DNA of 64,000 nucleotides from Dasypus novemcinctus (lineage: Eukaryota > Chordata > Mammalia > Cingulata > Dasypodidae), in NCBI RefSeq assembly GCF_030445035.2, contig NC_080685.1, forward strand, positions 111,402,432 through 111,466,431. Reading direction: 5' to 3'. Positions 1 to 11,797 of the stretch are shown piece after piece (position 1 is the first letter of the stretch; the number at the start of each line of letters is the position of its first letter). Below the pieces are notes generated by a model, which was not told the origin of the DNA, ran no database searches, and saw only the letters and a list, made by a program, of their open reading frames with translations. The position numbers were made by a program, and so were the translations under genes.

Positions 1-375
1 GCAGCTGTAATCATCAGGCTCTCTCTCTTCCCAGGGCCTCTGCCACATCTATGGAGCTGTCTCTGTTCCTCTGAGTTCTTCTCCTGTGTGTTTACTGCCC
101 GGGGACCCAGCATCCAAGACTCCAACATCAAAACTCTAACTTTCTCTTCTGCCTTGTTGTTTTCTGTGAGTCCCCACTCACCAAGAGGGCGGGAACTTGA
201 ATATGTACTACGATGTGACCCAATCAAAACCTTAATCAAAATTTAATCAAGTAAAAGTGAAACCTCTAAATTCAATACAACCTAAGGGTATCACTAGCCC
301 AGAAGAATAGACCAGTTTACAAACATAATCAGTATTTCTTTTTGGAATTCATCAACAATATCAAACTGCCACAAT
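1..375 (-). mobile_element. Partial MaLR/ERVL-like LTR, cut by window start
   Basis: The stretch ends in a segment closely resembling the right ends of the LTRs at 20850-21454, 33194-33677 and 35248-35724. Shared features are the 'caccaagagggcgggaac' block, the 'agaccagtttacaaac' block and the terminal 'tcaaactgccaca'. Its other end lies outside the window. The minus-strand orientation is inferred from the LTR termini (TG on the right-hand side when read on the minus strand). No gene is visible here. Confidence 0.6.
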
Positions 376-519
376 GTGATTATACCAACCATTGCTTGTA
401 CACTTTGGGTGGGTTAATATTTTATTAATATGTATCAATAAAATTTATTTGCTGAAAATAGAAGGACTCTGCAGACATTTACCTTTATCATAAAGTATTA
501 TGAGGATACAAAGATATGG

Positions 520-925
520 AAATATCGAGCAAATTTTAAAAGCTCTTTATTCTGAAATAATTGCAAGATAATATGAGGGACTCTCATGTGCTTATCACCC
601 AGATTCAGCAATTGTTAATGCTTTGTCATATTTGCTTTATCATTCTCATTGGCTATCTGAACTATATGAGAATAAATTAAGATATCATGCCCCTTTATTC
701 TAAATACCTCAAAATATATTTGCTAAGAATAAGGGCATTCTCTAACAAGACCACAAAATAATCATCCAGATCAGGAAATGCAACATGATTACAATGTTAT
801 TATCTAATATACAGCCCATTTTCAAATTTTGCCAATTGTCCCATGTCTTTTGTGGACCCCAGAAAATTATGTTCTTCAGCTAACATATTCCTGTGTGTAA
901 ACCTATTGTATGTTGGAGCTTTTGG
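520..925 (-). mobile_element. Old LINE-1 (L1M-type) 3' UTR fragment
   Basis: AT-rich sequence carrying phrases typical of ancient mammalian L1 3' ends read in antisense, such as 'cacccagattcagcaattg' followed by 'tcaggaaatgcaacat'. It probably continues at 2085-2870 beyond a later insertion. Family assignment is from recognition only. The flanking 376-519 is unassigned AT-rich sequence. Confidence 0.5.
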
Positions 926-1477
926 TTAAATTCAGTTAAGGGACCTACCTTTTGATTAGATCACATTTGATTAGAACTTCCGTTAAGTGCCTTTGATTAC
1001 ATTGCAGGACCAGGGTAGGTCTTATTCTCTTACTGGGTTCCTTCCTAAATAGAGGACTAAAAGCAGAGCAAAGGGGAAAAGCTGTAGTGACAGAGAGAAG
1101 CGGGAGAGACAAACCCATACCATCACTATGCACTGCCGTGTCCCTGGCAGCCCACACCTGAGAGGCTAGGCCCATGGAGAGAAGAAGCTGAAGGCAGCAA
1201 GGCCCTGAGAGGGGAGAGGAGCACACCAGCGCTGTGCCCTGTCATGTGCTTTATCGCCGTCAGCTACATGTCCAAGAGAAAGCATCTTTAACGATGCCAC
1301 CACGTGCCTGATCACCCACAGCTGCAACTTGGTGAGACAGCATCTCTGGATGATGGCTTTGATTTGGGTGCTCTCGCAGTCTCAGGACTGTAACCTTTTT
1401 TTGTAAACTGATGTACAATTTTTTAATATCAATGTTACAAGTAACTCAGTTAACACAAGATAATAACTATTCCAAAG

Positions 1478-1985
1478 AACTGGAGAGTAGGAATTGGCTG
1501 CAAATCTGCTGGGTTTCGGGCTCAAGTGGCATTATGAACAATCTGAAGATTTAAGTCTCTGAGAAATATACTTAACATGTACATTGAAAATTATAGGTTC
1601 ATATTAAAAAGAAGAATCATGATTAGGGGGACAATAACTGAGTATAACTATGTTATACTGGGGAAACAGATTTTCATGTATTCCAATTAGGGTCTGCCCA
1701 GGGGGGTATTGATTTCAGGAGGCCATGTGGCTTGCCTATGGTGTCAAGATGTCCCTAGAGCCCTTGGGATCTCTTTTGTTTGAGGTTTTATTTACTGTGG
1801 CAGTTTGTGAGATCTGCCTGAGACCTGCATTAGTCTAACCTCTGCAATGACCTCCCATCTCACTTTCAAATCTTTTAGCCATGAAAACTGTTCCATTTAC
1901 TCTTTCCCCTTTTTGGTCAAGGTCTTTTTCCAAATGCATCACTGATTAATGCTTGGTAATAATCCCTCAGTGCCAGGGAGGCAGT
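1478..1985 (-). repeat. Unnamed interspersed repeat, copy 1 (shared with 46070-54774)
   Basis: This block aligns by eye with the two halves of the element that flanks the LTR retrotransposon at 46296-54491. Both copies have 'aactggagagtagg', 'agatttaagtctctg', 'tttccaaatgcatcact' and 'aatccctcagtgccaggga' in the same order and spacing. Orientation is inferred from the better-preserved copy 2. I do not recognise the family. Sequence between 926 and 1477 is unassigned. Confidence 0.6.
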
Positions 1986-2084
1986 ACCTAATAAACTCCC
2001 ATTATAAAAGCCAGCACATGGTTGGTATATTGCAGTGGCAGCCCTTAGAAACTAAAATGTTCCAATAACGTCCTTGATAGCTAT

Positions 2085-2870
2085 TTTCCCCCTAATCCAG
2101 TATCCAACCCAGGATTACCCATAGATTTAGTTGTCATGTGTTTCTCCTTTAATCTGGCACAATTCCTTAGTCTTTTGTCTTTCATGCTACCAATATTTTT
2201 CAAGAGTATAAGCCAGTTATCTAGATTTGTCTACCTCAAATACAGGTTATGCATTATGCAATACTACATAATGTGTCTTTCTCAAGGAATCACATTGGGA
2301 GACACTCATGTTGATCTTCTCATAATTTGTCATGTTCATATTGATCACTTGGTTATAATAGTATGCACCAAATTTCTCTATTATAAACTTAGTCCTTCCT
2401 CTTTGTAATTAACATGTAATTTGTGAGGAATCATTTTGAGACTGTACACATCATATTCCTGATCACTCATTTTCCTTCTAGTTTGAGCATCTTTTGGTGA
2501 TTCTAGACTAAATTATTTTGAGATAGTCACATACCAGAAAATTCATTGTTTTTTAATATTCGGTGTTTTTTTTGTATATTCACAAGGTTCCACAACCATC
2601 ACCACTATCTAATTTTAGAACATTTGTCATTACCACATTAACAGTCATTCTTCATTCCCCTATCCCTAGTCCCTGGCAACCAATAATTTATTTGTCTCAA
2701 TGGATTTAATTATTCTGGACATTTCCTATAAATGGAATCGTATGCTGTAATATATGGTCTTTTGTGACTGGCTTCTTTCCTTTAGTGTGTTTTCAAGGTT
2801 CATCCATGTTGGAGCATTTATCAGAACTCTATTCCTTCTTTCTTGCCTACACTAATTAGTACCACCACAC
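2085..2870 (-). mobile_element. Old LINE-1 3' region (antisense)
   Basis: The phrases 'tagttgtcatgtgtttctcc', 'atcacttggttataatagt' and, further on, 'cataaatggaatcgtatg'-type and 'aaggttcatccatgttggag' are characteristic of L1 3' UTR and ORF2-end sequence read on the opposite strand. The piece is probably continuous with 520-925. It has no coding capacity. It sits about 250 bp upstream of the FBXO28 CpG island. Confidence 0.55.
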
Positions 2871-3099
2871 CTGAAACATGGTGATAGTCGTTCCTTTCAC
2901 ACTCACCAGGTAACATTATTTTTACCACCCTTTGTCAGGAAGCTCTTAAATAAAACTGGACCGGTGCAGTTCATTTACCTGCCCTCAAGTAGTTTCCAAT
3001 CTTAGCTAAAAAGGCCTGCAAAGACCACCTGTCCAGAGGTTTGCTTACTGCTCTCTCCCTTCCCCTTGAACAAGCAGCAATTTGTGCTCTCCTCCCGCC

Positions 3100-3220
3100 C
3101 ATCAGCTCCAGGCTCCTCCCGCCCCGGGTGCCCCTCCCAGGCAGCCGGCGGAGGAGGAAGTGACGCAGCGGAAGTGCCCCTGTTCCCCTTGCAGTGGGGG
3201 GAAGGAAGCAAACCCCCAAG
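3100..3220 (+). promoter_or_regulatory. FBXO28: FBXO28 core promoter / 5' UTR (CpG-rich, TATA-less)
   Basis: GC- and CpG-rich sequence begins abruptly near 3100, after AT-rich LINE sequence, and there is no TATA box. Two ETS-type motifs flank a TGACGCA half-site: GGAAGTGACGCA at 3156-3167 and CGGAAGTG at 3169-3176. A YY1-type AAGATGGCGGC at 3218-3228 overlaps the start codon. ETS plus a downstream YY1 element is a common layout for housekeeping CpG promoters. The transcription start is inferred to lie at about 3100-3200 and is not visible directly. Confidence 0.65.
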
Positions 3221-3487
3221 ATGGCGGCGGCGTCGGAGGATCGAATGGCCGAGGAAGGAGGCGGCGGCCCCGGCGACGGCTGCTCCTCTTCGGCCGCCTG
3301 CTCTGGTCAGCGACAGCCCCCACCGCCCCCACCGCAGCCCTCGCAGCCGGGGTCCCAGGCGCTCCCAGCCCAGGCACTGGCTCCGGACCAGCTGCCTCAA
3401 AACAACACGCTGGTAGCGCTGCCCATCGTAGCCATCGAGAATATCCTCAGCTTTATGTCCTACGACGAAATTAGTCAGCTCCGCCTG
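3221..3487 (+). CDS. FBXO28: FBXO28 coding exon 1 (N-terminus, start of F-box)
   Basis: First coding exon of F-box protein 28, the substrate-recognition subunit of an SCF-type (SKP1-CUL1-F-box) ubiquitin ligase. It encodes residues 1-89. A low-complexity N-terminus rich in Ala, Glu, Gly, Ser and Pro (polyproline at about 33-38) is followed by the first part of the F-box from about residue 61, with the 'LPIVAIENILSFM' helix that contacts SKP1. The ATG at 3221 is chosen because its context is strong (A at -3, G at +4), and the joined reading frame then has 368 codons, the length I recall for the mammalian protein. A second in-frame ATG (codon 9) has a weaker context. The exon ends in phase 0 at a CTG|gtgagg donor. 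The F-box continues in exon 2. Confidence 0.93.
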
Positions 3488-6400
3488 GTGAGGCCCGCCC
3501 CAGCGGGACCCCCGCCGCCTTTCCCCGCGGGCTGAAGGCTGGGGAGGGGAGGGGCGGGGAGCGCGGCCCCTGGGGAGGGAGTCTCTCGCCAGCCCCAGCC
3601 TGCGCCAAGAGCACCAAGCGCGCCCCTCGCCCCAAACTCCGTGTCGACCCGTGGGAGTGGGCTTGAGCCCGATTGCGTTCTTCCTTCGGAGCTGGGGGCG
3701 ACGACCCGAGGGAACTTCGCCTCGGGGGGCTCCGTGCACCTCACCCGGAAGCCGGGCAGCGGGCAGGGAGATGGCCGGAATTAAAATGTCCACGTCGCGC
3801 CGCGCCTGAGCGTGGAAACCCGAGGGGTCTCTTCGCCTGCCGTGATGTGTTCTACCTTCCAGCTCCCCGGCCGGGGGTTTAATTGAAGAGAGCGCTGGGA
3901 AGTAGGGAAATTATCCTAGCGACGGTTGGTTTGTCTTGCAAAAAACAGTGTATTATTTCCCCCAACCACCCAAGTGTCCTGTTGGAGACGATGAAGTAGG
4001 GTTGATCAGCTCGCCCTAAACCCAGGTAGATGTTCTGAGGAATTCGGACGTATTTTCCTAGCCTTAGACCCAGTGCCCTAGTTGACCAATAGAGTCGCGC
4101 CCTGGGATGTGACGGTTCCGCTGGCCCCTGCCTCTCTGACCGTAGTGAAGCAACTTGCCCCTGGACAGGCTTTCTCTTGCAATTCATTTTCTAACTAGTG
4201 GTTTACGTGCACCCTTCAGCTTTAGGAGAGGTTTTAAACCATAAAATCTTGTTCGTTCAGTCCATGGTTTCTATAAGTAACGAATTTGCCCCAGGGATTT
4301 TACTTCAGTCCAGACATTGATTGGATGGATGTCTTAGTTTAGTGCGGTATTTTGCTTCCTTCCCGTGAATTTATCTTTCTTAAGCGGATAAGGAAATTGA
4401 AGGAGGTGGACATTTTGAAAGGATTGCAAACCGATTCTGTGAAGAAGCTAAATCTATGGTCGGGGTTGTTTTTAAGAGGACAAAGACTTCTGAGTGCGCG
4501 GTGTAGCGTTTTTTGAATATACCATAATTTAGACTGACACCTCCAGTTTAAATTGGATATAATTATATTTTTAAGGGAAATAACAGTTTTGTTTTTTTTT
4601 TAAAGAACCCTTATAAATATTCAAATTGGTGGCCAGTTTTTTTCTGGTCAACCCAGTGTTTCAGCCATGCCAATCTGCAGGATGGAGAATTTTTTCTGTT
4701 GAAAAGTGATGTCTCAAAATTGATTGACCCTGAATTTCCAAAACATTTCATGGGGAATTTTAAATATTCTTTCAGATTTTTACAAGGAGTAGTTCATCAA
4801 GAGTCACGCTGTATATTCATGATTTCTGGAAATCGGGGGGTAACATTTGACTGAATTGAGCCATTCAACCAGACAATGGCATTGTAAAGCTTGGAATGTT
4901 CACAGTTCTGGTTTATAAGTGTTGAGAAAAACTATGGTTGGTTAGCTTGTTAGCCCTTTCACTTTAAAAAAAAATATTTTAAAAAGAAAAGCAACCTACC
5001 GAGGGACATCAGCTATTAATAAATGACATCCTCTTTCAAGTGAAATGGTCAGCTGCATTCTTAAATTTTAAGCAGTCATCCTAGTGTTTAAGAATACAGA
5101 TTTTTTATTTCAAACATAAAGATTTTTAATGAGTCCCTTTCTTACCCACCCCCAGGAAAAATTACTGCAGCTGGTTTTACGTCTGCAAAAATGGTTTTTC
5201 ATCTACCTTAATAATGGGGAACTCTTCTCCTATTATACTTTTTTTCACTTGAGGTTAATGGATAATTCTTAAATAGCTTGACTTATCTTTTGTGGGGATT
5301 TGTCAGTGTCTTTAGTTTTAGATTCATTGGTTTGGTGTCAGAAAGGACAATTCAGTAACATAAAAGAAGGATATTCTTCCCTGCCACTAGATGTCAGCAT
5401 TAATTTAATTATCATCTTCTTATGAATTTGGCAGTCTAGAGACAGTGCCTTGTAGGTGCTTTACATGTCTTTTCAATTTAAGTTGTCATTTATACCTAAG
5501 GAATTATTTGCCATAAAAACAAGGACCTTTTTGTCAATATACTGCTATCTGGTTTATAAATTTGTTTCTTTTATTGTGGATTTCTTTTAAGTGGAATTGA
5601 GTCTGTATATGCTTGAAAGTGATATTAAGAACAGAATCAGTTTCCATAAAGCTAAATGTCAATTGTTCAGTGACTGACAAAGCAGTTTTATGTATTGTTC
5701 GGGTGTTGGGGTTTTTTTCCTCCTTGCTCTATTAGGACCCTAATCATAACTATTTTTAGCACCCAAATTGAGGACAGGTCCACAAATCCATGTACTTATT
5801 ACTTGGTATTTTCTTTAAAAGATTTGCTGTAAGTTGATACTGCTAAAATAAGATTTTTAAATTATGTGTGCAGTTGAGCTGATGGTTGTCTTTGCCTCCT
5901 GTTACCACGATTAATTGAAATTTGACTCTCCAGCCCAGTGATTTCCAAGGATTGTCCAAGTGCTTTAGACTGAATTTTTTTTTCTATCAACTGTTCCTCC
6001 AAAAATGTACCCAGAACCTGAAAATCCTGATTACACAGAAATAGTTCTTTAAATATTTAACTCCTCTGGTGTACTTAAAATTATTTCACTGAACACAACT
6101 TTTGAAATGACAAAACATGTACTTTGAGTTGTTTTTCCAGGAAAACAGTCAAGTTTATGCTGATTCAGCATTAGTCTATCCACCTAGGCACCCTTGACAG
6201 GTTTGTGACGGACATCGAAACAAGTGGTAAAGGAACAATCAAAGCTAACTTTGAATCTATAACTTTGACTCTTAAATACAGTGTTCTCACCCGTTGAAAA
6301 ATAAATACGGAAGACTTGCAAAGAAATTTTTTAAAGATCCTCCCAAATTGTTTTCTTTCGTTGTTCAATTGGAACTTCTAGTAATTTAATGGAATTCTTT

Positions 6401-7480
6401 TCCCTGTTCAGGACACAAATTTGCTAAAGAGCCTCTAAAAATGCCAGAAGACACAAGAATAAACAAAATGTATATTCCAGTGGTTGTCAGAGAAATAATG
6501 TTATTATCACTAGTCATGCTGCCCCTGGAAAACTCCTCTGTATACTTGTGAGAGAATGAGTAGAAAAGGCAAGTTACATTTTAGTATTATAAAATAGTTT
6601 GGGCTTGCAGACCCTTCAAAAACATCTTGGAAACCCCAAGCATCCTCAGGCCCCACTTTGAAAACCACTGCTCTGTACTCTGTATTGTTCATTTTGTTTT
6701 TGTTGTTTGCCATCTCTTCTTTAGGCAGTTGATTTTATTAACAGGTACTTAAGTTGGGGTAAGAAATTATATCTTGGGGTCAGTTCATTTTTCCTGCTAA
6801 TTCTGGTATCATAAAGTGAAAGGGTTCAGTTAGAACCCCTGTCCACAATATCACCGTCAAAACAAGGTACACACCCTCCCTGAGCATACTTAGAAAGAAA
6901 CTTAATAACAGATACAAAAATGGTAAATATGAGTGTTGAGGTTAATCCAGGAGAGTTTAATCAGGGAAGGCATCCTGAAAATAATGAGTTTTTATCCAAT
7001 TAGTAAAGGTGGAAGAACCATTTCCAGCAAGAAAAAATATTGTATACTAATGAAGTAATTGGAAACAGGTGACTTAGAGTGATTGAGATGATTTTGGATT
7101 TGAATTTATAAAGTTTTAGATATTCTAGATTAACGGTCATTCTCCCTACTTGCCCCCAAATTCTTTCCACAAAGATGAGTCAAATTTAAGAAACCATTTT
7201 GAGAACCCCCTGAGTTGATAACTTGTGGAGGAAATAAATAAGGACATTTACAAAACAGTAGTGTCTATCACTAATACCATTGGCATTTTATAAGAGGCTA
7301 ATTATAAGTACCTGCTGTAAACCCTATTGTAGATTCTTAGAATATACTATATTAAAAGGATGACCTATGCATATAAATTCAATTTAATGATTTTTGAAAC
7401 TAGGAGCAAGAGATAACCTTTAATAGAGGCTTTTCCCAACTACATGCTTCTAGCATCGTGCACTTGAGAATGGTTGAAAC

Positions 7481-7575
7481 AGGGAAGTGGATGTAGCTCA
7501 AGTGGTTGAGCACCTGCTTCCTGTGTATGGGGTCCCAGGTTTGATCTCCCATCCCCCCTAAAAAAATAAAGAATG
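7481..7575 (+). mobile_element. Short DAS-type SINE (tRNA-derived)
   Basis: The tRNA-like head 'gtggatgtagctcaagtggt' (A-box region) and a B-box-like 'caggtttgatctccc' are followed by a short A-rich tail. This is the compact form without the long GC-rich body seen in the other copies. Flanking sequence 7600-7800 resembles an L2 relic (low confidence). Confidence 0.7.
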
Positions 7576-8687
7576 ATTGAAACAAATATCAGGCTCTTTC
7601 ATTTTCCATATATCTCAGGACTCTCTAAGCACATGCTTTTCTCTTCCTGCATGTTTCCTTCTAGAAAACATCTGTGCCTTCAAGATATACCTTAAGTGTT
7701 ACTACCTCAGTAAGGCCTTTTCTGTCTTTTAACCTTACTCAGGTCATGTGTCGAAGATGCCGTTACATCATTATTGCATTTACACATAATATTGAAATTA
7801 TCTTTGGGAAGGACCTGTTTAACCACTTCATTTTTTTAAATCAGTAGGATTGATACATATTCATAAAGCATACATTTCATCCAAAGTATACAATCAGTGG
7901 TATTTGGTATAATAAGAGTTGTGCAATCATCATTTCAATCAATATTAGAGCATTTTTATTACCCCAATAATAATAAACAAAAAACAAAAAAACTCTACCC
8001 CTTAATAATCACCTCTCAATTTCTCTATCCTTCCTTTGCCGTATATAGCTGCTATTCCTTTTCCGTCTCTCTAATTTATTTGTATTTATATTTTGTATAG
8101 ATGGAGTCAAACCAAACATAGTACCTTTTATTTAGTTTCTTTCACTTAGTATATTTCCTTTTTTTTTTTTTTTAACTCTTAGTGGAAGATTGTTGATATC
8201 TTCCTATACACTGTTGTCCATACATATTTTGGTTGTATTTTTGCCTGATAGTAACATTATGTATCATTAATGTACATTTGTTCTGTTTCAAAGAAAAACA
8301 GTCTTATATATGCTGTATTACCCATACTCATATTGCATATGAGGTTTTGCTATGCTGTACATTCCTGTGTTACATTTTTTTTAGCTTTCCTTCTGGTAAC
8401 ATACAAGATCTTAGACTTTATGTTTCAGCCAGTCGTACCCATGTATTAGCACTGCTAGTTACAAACACTATACTGTGTTTTCACCAAAGATTTATGAACA
8501 ACCTTTTTACCAATTCTGCACAAATTAAAATTGAGCTCTCCATTAAAATTGAGCTCTCCATTCTCTAACCTCATTCTATTTTCTGGTGACCTATATTCTA
8601 ATATTAACTACTTGAGTTTACACAATATATTTATTTCATAATAGCACAATCATTCGGTATTTGTCCTTCTGTGTCTGGCTTGCTTCA

Positions 8688-10241
8688 CTAAACATAATGA
8701 CCTCCAGGTTCATCCATGGTGTCATGCTTCACGGCTTCATTTCTTCTTACAACTGAATAATATTCCATCATGTGTATACGCCACAATTTGTTTATCCACT
8801 CATCAGTTGATGGATACCTGGATTGTTTCCATATTTTGGCAGTTGTGGAAAGTGCTTCTGTGAACATCAATGTGCAGGTGTCTGTTCATGTCAGTGCTCT
8901 TAGTTATTCTAGGCATATACCTAGTAGTGATATTGCCAGTTACATGGCAAATCTGTGTTCACCTTCCTTAAGAACTGCCCAGGAGTTCTCCACAGTGGCT
9001 GTACCATTCCACATTCCCACCAACAGTGAGTAAGTGTTCCTATCTCTGCACATCCTCTCTAACACTTGTACTTTCCTGTCTTCTTAATAGTTGCCATTCT
9101 CATAGGTGAGAATAATATCTCATGGTAGCTTTGATTTTTATTTCCCTAATCACTAGTGATGTTGAATACTTTCTCGTGTGTTTTTCACCGTTTATATTTC
9201 TTCTTTGGATAAATATCTGTTCAAGCCTTTTGCCCATTTTTAAATTGGGTCATTTGTCTTTTATTGTTGAATTGTAGCATCTCTTTATATATTATGGGTA
9301 TTAAGCCCTTGTTGGATATGTGATTTGCACATATTTTCTCCTGGTTTTTCTTTTTTTTTAAGATTTATTGATTGATTGATTTCAATCCCCTTCCCCCCCA
9401 CCCCGGTTGTCTGTTCTCTGTGTCTGTTTGCTGCGTCTTTGTCCGCTTCTGTTGTTGTCAGCGGCACGGTAATCTGTGTTTCTTTTTGCTGTGTCATCTT
9501 GTGTCATTTCTCCATGTGGGCAGCACCATTCCTGGGCAGGCTGCACTTTCTTTTGCGCTGGGCGGCTCTCCTTACGGGGCGCACTCCTTGTGCGTGGGGC
9601 TCCCCTACACGGGGGACACCCCTGCGTGGCAGGGCACTCCTTGTGCACATCAGCACTGCGCATGGGCCAGCTCCACACGGGTCAAGGAGGCCCGGGGTTT
9701 GAACCGCGGACCTCCCATGTGGTAGACGGACGCCCTAACCACTGGGCCGAGTCCACCGCCTTTTCTCCTGTTGAGTCAACTGCCTTTTCAACCTTTTGAC
9801 AAAATCCTTTGAGGTATGAAAGTGTTCAATTTGGAGGAAGTCCCATTTATCTATTTTTTCTTTCATTGCTGAAGTGTTGGGTTTAAGATTTAAGAGATCC
9901 CCACTTACCACAAGATATTAAAGATGTTTCCCTATATTATCTTCCAGGAGTTTTATGGTCCTGGCTTTAATATTTAGATCTTTGATCCAGTTTGAGGTGA
10001 TTCTTATATAGGGAGTGAGACAGAGGTCCTCTTTCATTCTTTTGGCTATAGATATCCAGTTTTCCCAGTACCGTTTGTTGAAGGGACTGTTTTGTCCCAG
10101 TAATGTGGACTTGGTAGGTGTGTCAAGAACCAGTTGGCCATAAAGGTGCGAGTCTGTTTCTAGACTCATAATTCTATGCCTTTGATCAATGTTTCTGTCT
10201 ATCTTTATGCCAGTACCATGCTGTTTTGACCATTGTAGCAT
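8688..10241 (-). pseudogene. LINE-1 ORF2 C-terminal remnant
   Basis: Two minus-strand frames carry recognisable L1 ORF2p C-terminal sequence. The segment at 8688-8870 holds the 'MEYYSVVRRNEA' region. The segment at 9918-10241 holds the upstream 'SPFNKRYWENWISIAKRMK' region, ending in 'KTI'-like and 'LLEDNIGKHL' sequence. ORF2p supplies the endonuclease and reverse transcriptase for target-primed reverse transcription, but only the region downstream of the reverse-transcriptase core is left here. The frames are separated by the inserted SINE and by stops. Confidence 0.8.
9344..9760 (-). mobile_element. DAS-SINE (long form), inserted in LINE-1
   Basis: On the minus strand the order is: tRNA-like head with A box and B box (plus-strand 'gggtttgaaccgcggacc'), GC-rich body, and an A-rich tail (plus-strand 'tttttttttaagatttattg'). 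It is flanked by the target duplication TTTTCTCCTG at 9334-9343 and 9761-9770, so the insertion postdates the LINE-1. Open frames of about 100 residues across it are compositional artefacts. Confidence 0.93.
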
Positions 10242-10811
10242 GTTTCAAGATTAGGTAGTGATTGTCCTCCCACATCCCCACATCAATCTCTCTTCTTTTT
10301 TTAGGATGTTTTTGGCTATTCAGGACCCCTTTCCCTTCCAAACAAATTTAGTAATTGCCTTTTCTATTTCTTTAAAGTAGACTGTTGGAATTTTGACTGG
10401 TAAGGCATTGAACCTTAGAATTAGTTTGTATAGGAGTGGCATTTTCATGATATTTAGTCTTCCAGTTCATGAACACAAAATGTCTTTCCATTTGTTTAGG
10501 TCCTTTTTTTTTTTTTTTTTTTTTTAAATTCAGCATTATTTTTGTAGTTTTCTGCATAAAGGTCCTGTGCTTCTTTGGTTAAATTGATTCCCAGGTATTT
10601 GAGTCTTTTTGTTACTATTGTAAATGGAATATTTTTCTCCCAATTTCCACCTCAGATTGTTCAGTACTAGTGTACAGAAAGATTAATGATCTTTGCATGT
10701 TGATCTTTTTATCCTGCTACTTTGCTGAACTCATTTATTAGCTCATGTAGCTTTGTCGTAGACATTTCAGAACTTTCTAAATATACAGTCATGTTGCCTT
10801 ATCACTTTCTT

Positions 10812-11219
10812 TTTTTTTTTTAATTTATGTCCCCCCCCCCCCCCCGCCCAGTTGTCTGCTCTCTGTCCATTCGCTGTGTGTTCTTCTGTGACTGCTTCCA
10901 TCCTTATCAGCAGCATCGGGAATCTATTCCTTTTTGTTGCGTCACCTTGTTGTTATGTCAGTTCTAGGTGTGTGCGGCGCCATTCTTGGGCAGGCTGCAC
11001 TTTCTTTCGCGCTGGGTGGCTCTCCTTATGGGGCACACTCCTTGCTTGTGGGGCTCCCCTATGCAGGTGACACCCCTGCATGGCAGGGCACTCCTTGCAC
11101 GTGTCAGCACTGTGCATGGCCAGTTCCACACCAGTGAAGGAGGCCCGGGGTTTGAACCGGGGACCTCCCATGTGGTAGGCAGACGCCCTATCCATTGGGC
11201 CAAGTCTGCTTCCCTGTTT
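10812..11219 (-). mobile_element. DAS-SINE (long form)
   Basis: Antisense copy with a poly-T/poly-C left edge and a tRNA-like head on the right. The target duplication TCACTTTCTT lies at 10802-10811 and 11220-11229. A C-rich run at about 10831-10847 replaces part of the A-rich-tail-proximal sequence. Confidence 0.92.
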
Positions 11220-11229
11220 TCACTTTCTT

Positions 11230-11700
11230 GATAGTGTTCTTTGATATACAAACAGTTTTTATTTTAATGAAGTCCCATTTATCAATTTTTTTGTTGGTGG
11301 TCATGCTTTTGTAATAGTTAAGAAACCCTTTTTGGAAATCCATGGTTCTGAATTTTTTTTCTCCATTTTCTTCTAAGAGTTTTATGGCTTTAGCTCATAA
11401 GTTTAGCTCTTTGTTCCATTTTGAATTAATTTTTTCAGTTGTGTAAGATGAGGACCTAATGTCAGTCTTTGCATGTGGCTGTCAGTTTTCTTAGCGCGGT
11501 ATTGGAGAGACTATTCTTTCCCCAGTGAGTGGGCTAGGCATCATTGTTGAGAATCAGTTGACCAAAGATATCCCTTTTGTTTTTATAATGCGTATTTTTC
11601 CTAATCTCTCAATGTACTGATTTTTTTTTTACATAGTCATCATCACTGTAATGTAGACTCCAGGATTTTATATCCTCTCGTGTAAATTGCCAAATTGTTA
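11230..11700 (-). mobile_element. Older LINE-1 ORF2-end fragment (antisense)
   Basis: 'aatgaagtcccatttatcaa' and 'gttccattttgaattaattt' are L1 ORF2-end sequence read on the opposite strand. The fragment overlaps in consensus position with the LINE-1 to its left, so it is a separate and more diverged copy. Confidence 0.6.
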
Positions 11701-11797
11701 GGATTTTTGTTTAAAAAAACAAATGGGGAAACAAAATGTCCTCTCTTTAGAATCTTTGGTGTTTTAAATTAGTTCAGTTGGATTTTAAATTTGGGTC

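Larger units (their letters stand above)
3100..3870. promoter_or_regulatory. CpG island over FBXO28 exon 1 and proximal intron 1
   Basis: CpG dinucleotides are dense through exon 1 and the first ~380 bases of intron 1, then fall away quickly after about 3870. It is the only clear CpG island in the window that is not part of a SINE. Long open frames on both strands here, such as 3002-3793 on the minus strand, are by-products of high GC. Confidence 0.75.
7820..10801 (-). mobile_element. 5'-truncated LINE-1, antisense to FBXO28, split by a SINE
   Basis: Read on the minus strand, this contains a 3' UTR (about 7820-8690) and the C-terminal part of ORF2 (about 8690-10500). The orientation places the 3' end on the left. 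A DAS-SINE at 9344-9760 interrupts it with a target-site duplication. A poly-T run at 10505-10525 lies inside the piece. The copy has many stops and frameshifts and cannot encode an active enzyme. Confidence 0.85.

Noticed and set aside
3002-3793. 263-codon minus-strand open frame over the CpG island
   Set aside because: Open because of high GC. It overlaps FBXO28 exon 1, is rich in Arg/Gly/Pro and has no recognisable domain or splice context.
9382-9799. Several ~100-codon frames, repeated in similar form at most DAS-SINE loci
   Set aside because: The near-identical peptides recur wherever the GC-rich SINE body occurs, on both strands. They are artefacts of the repeat and not a protein family.
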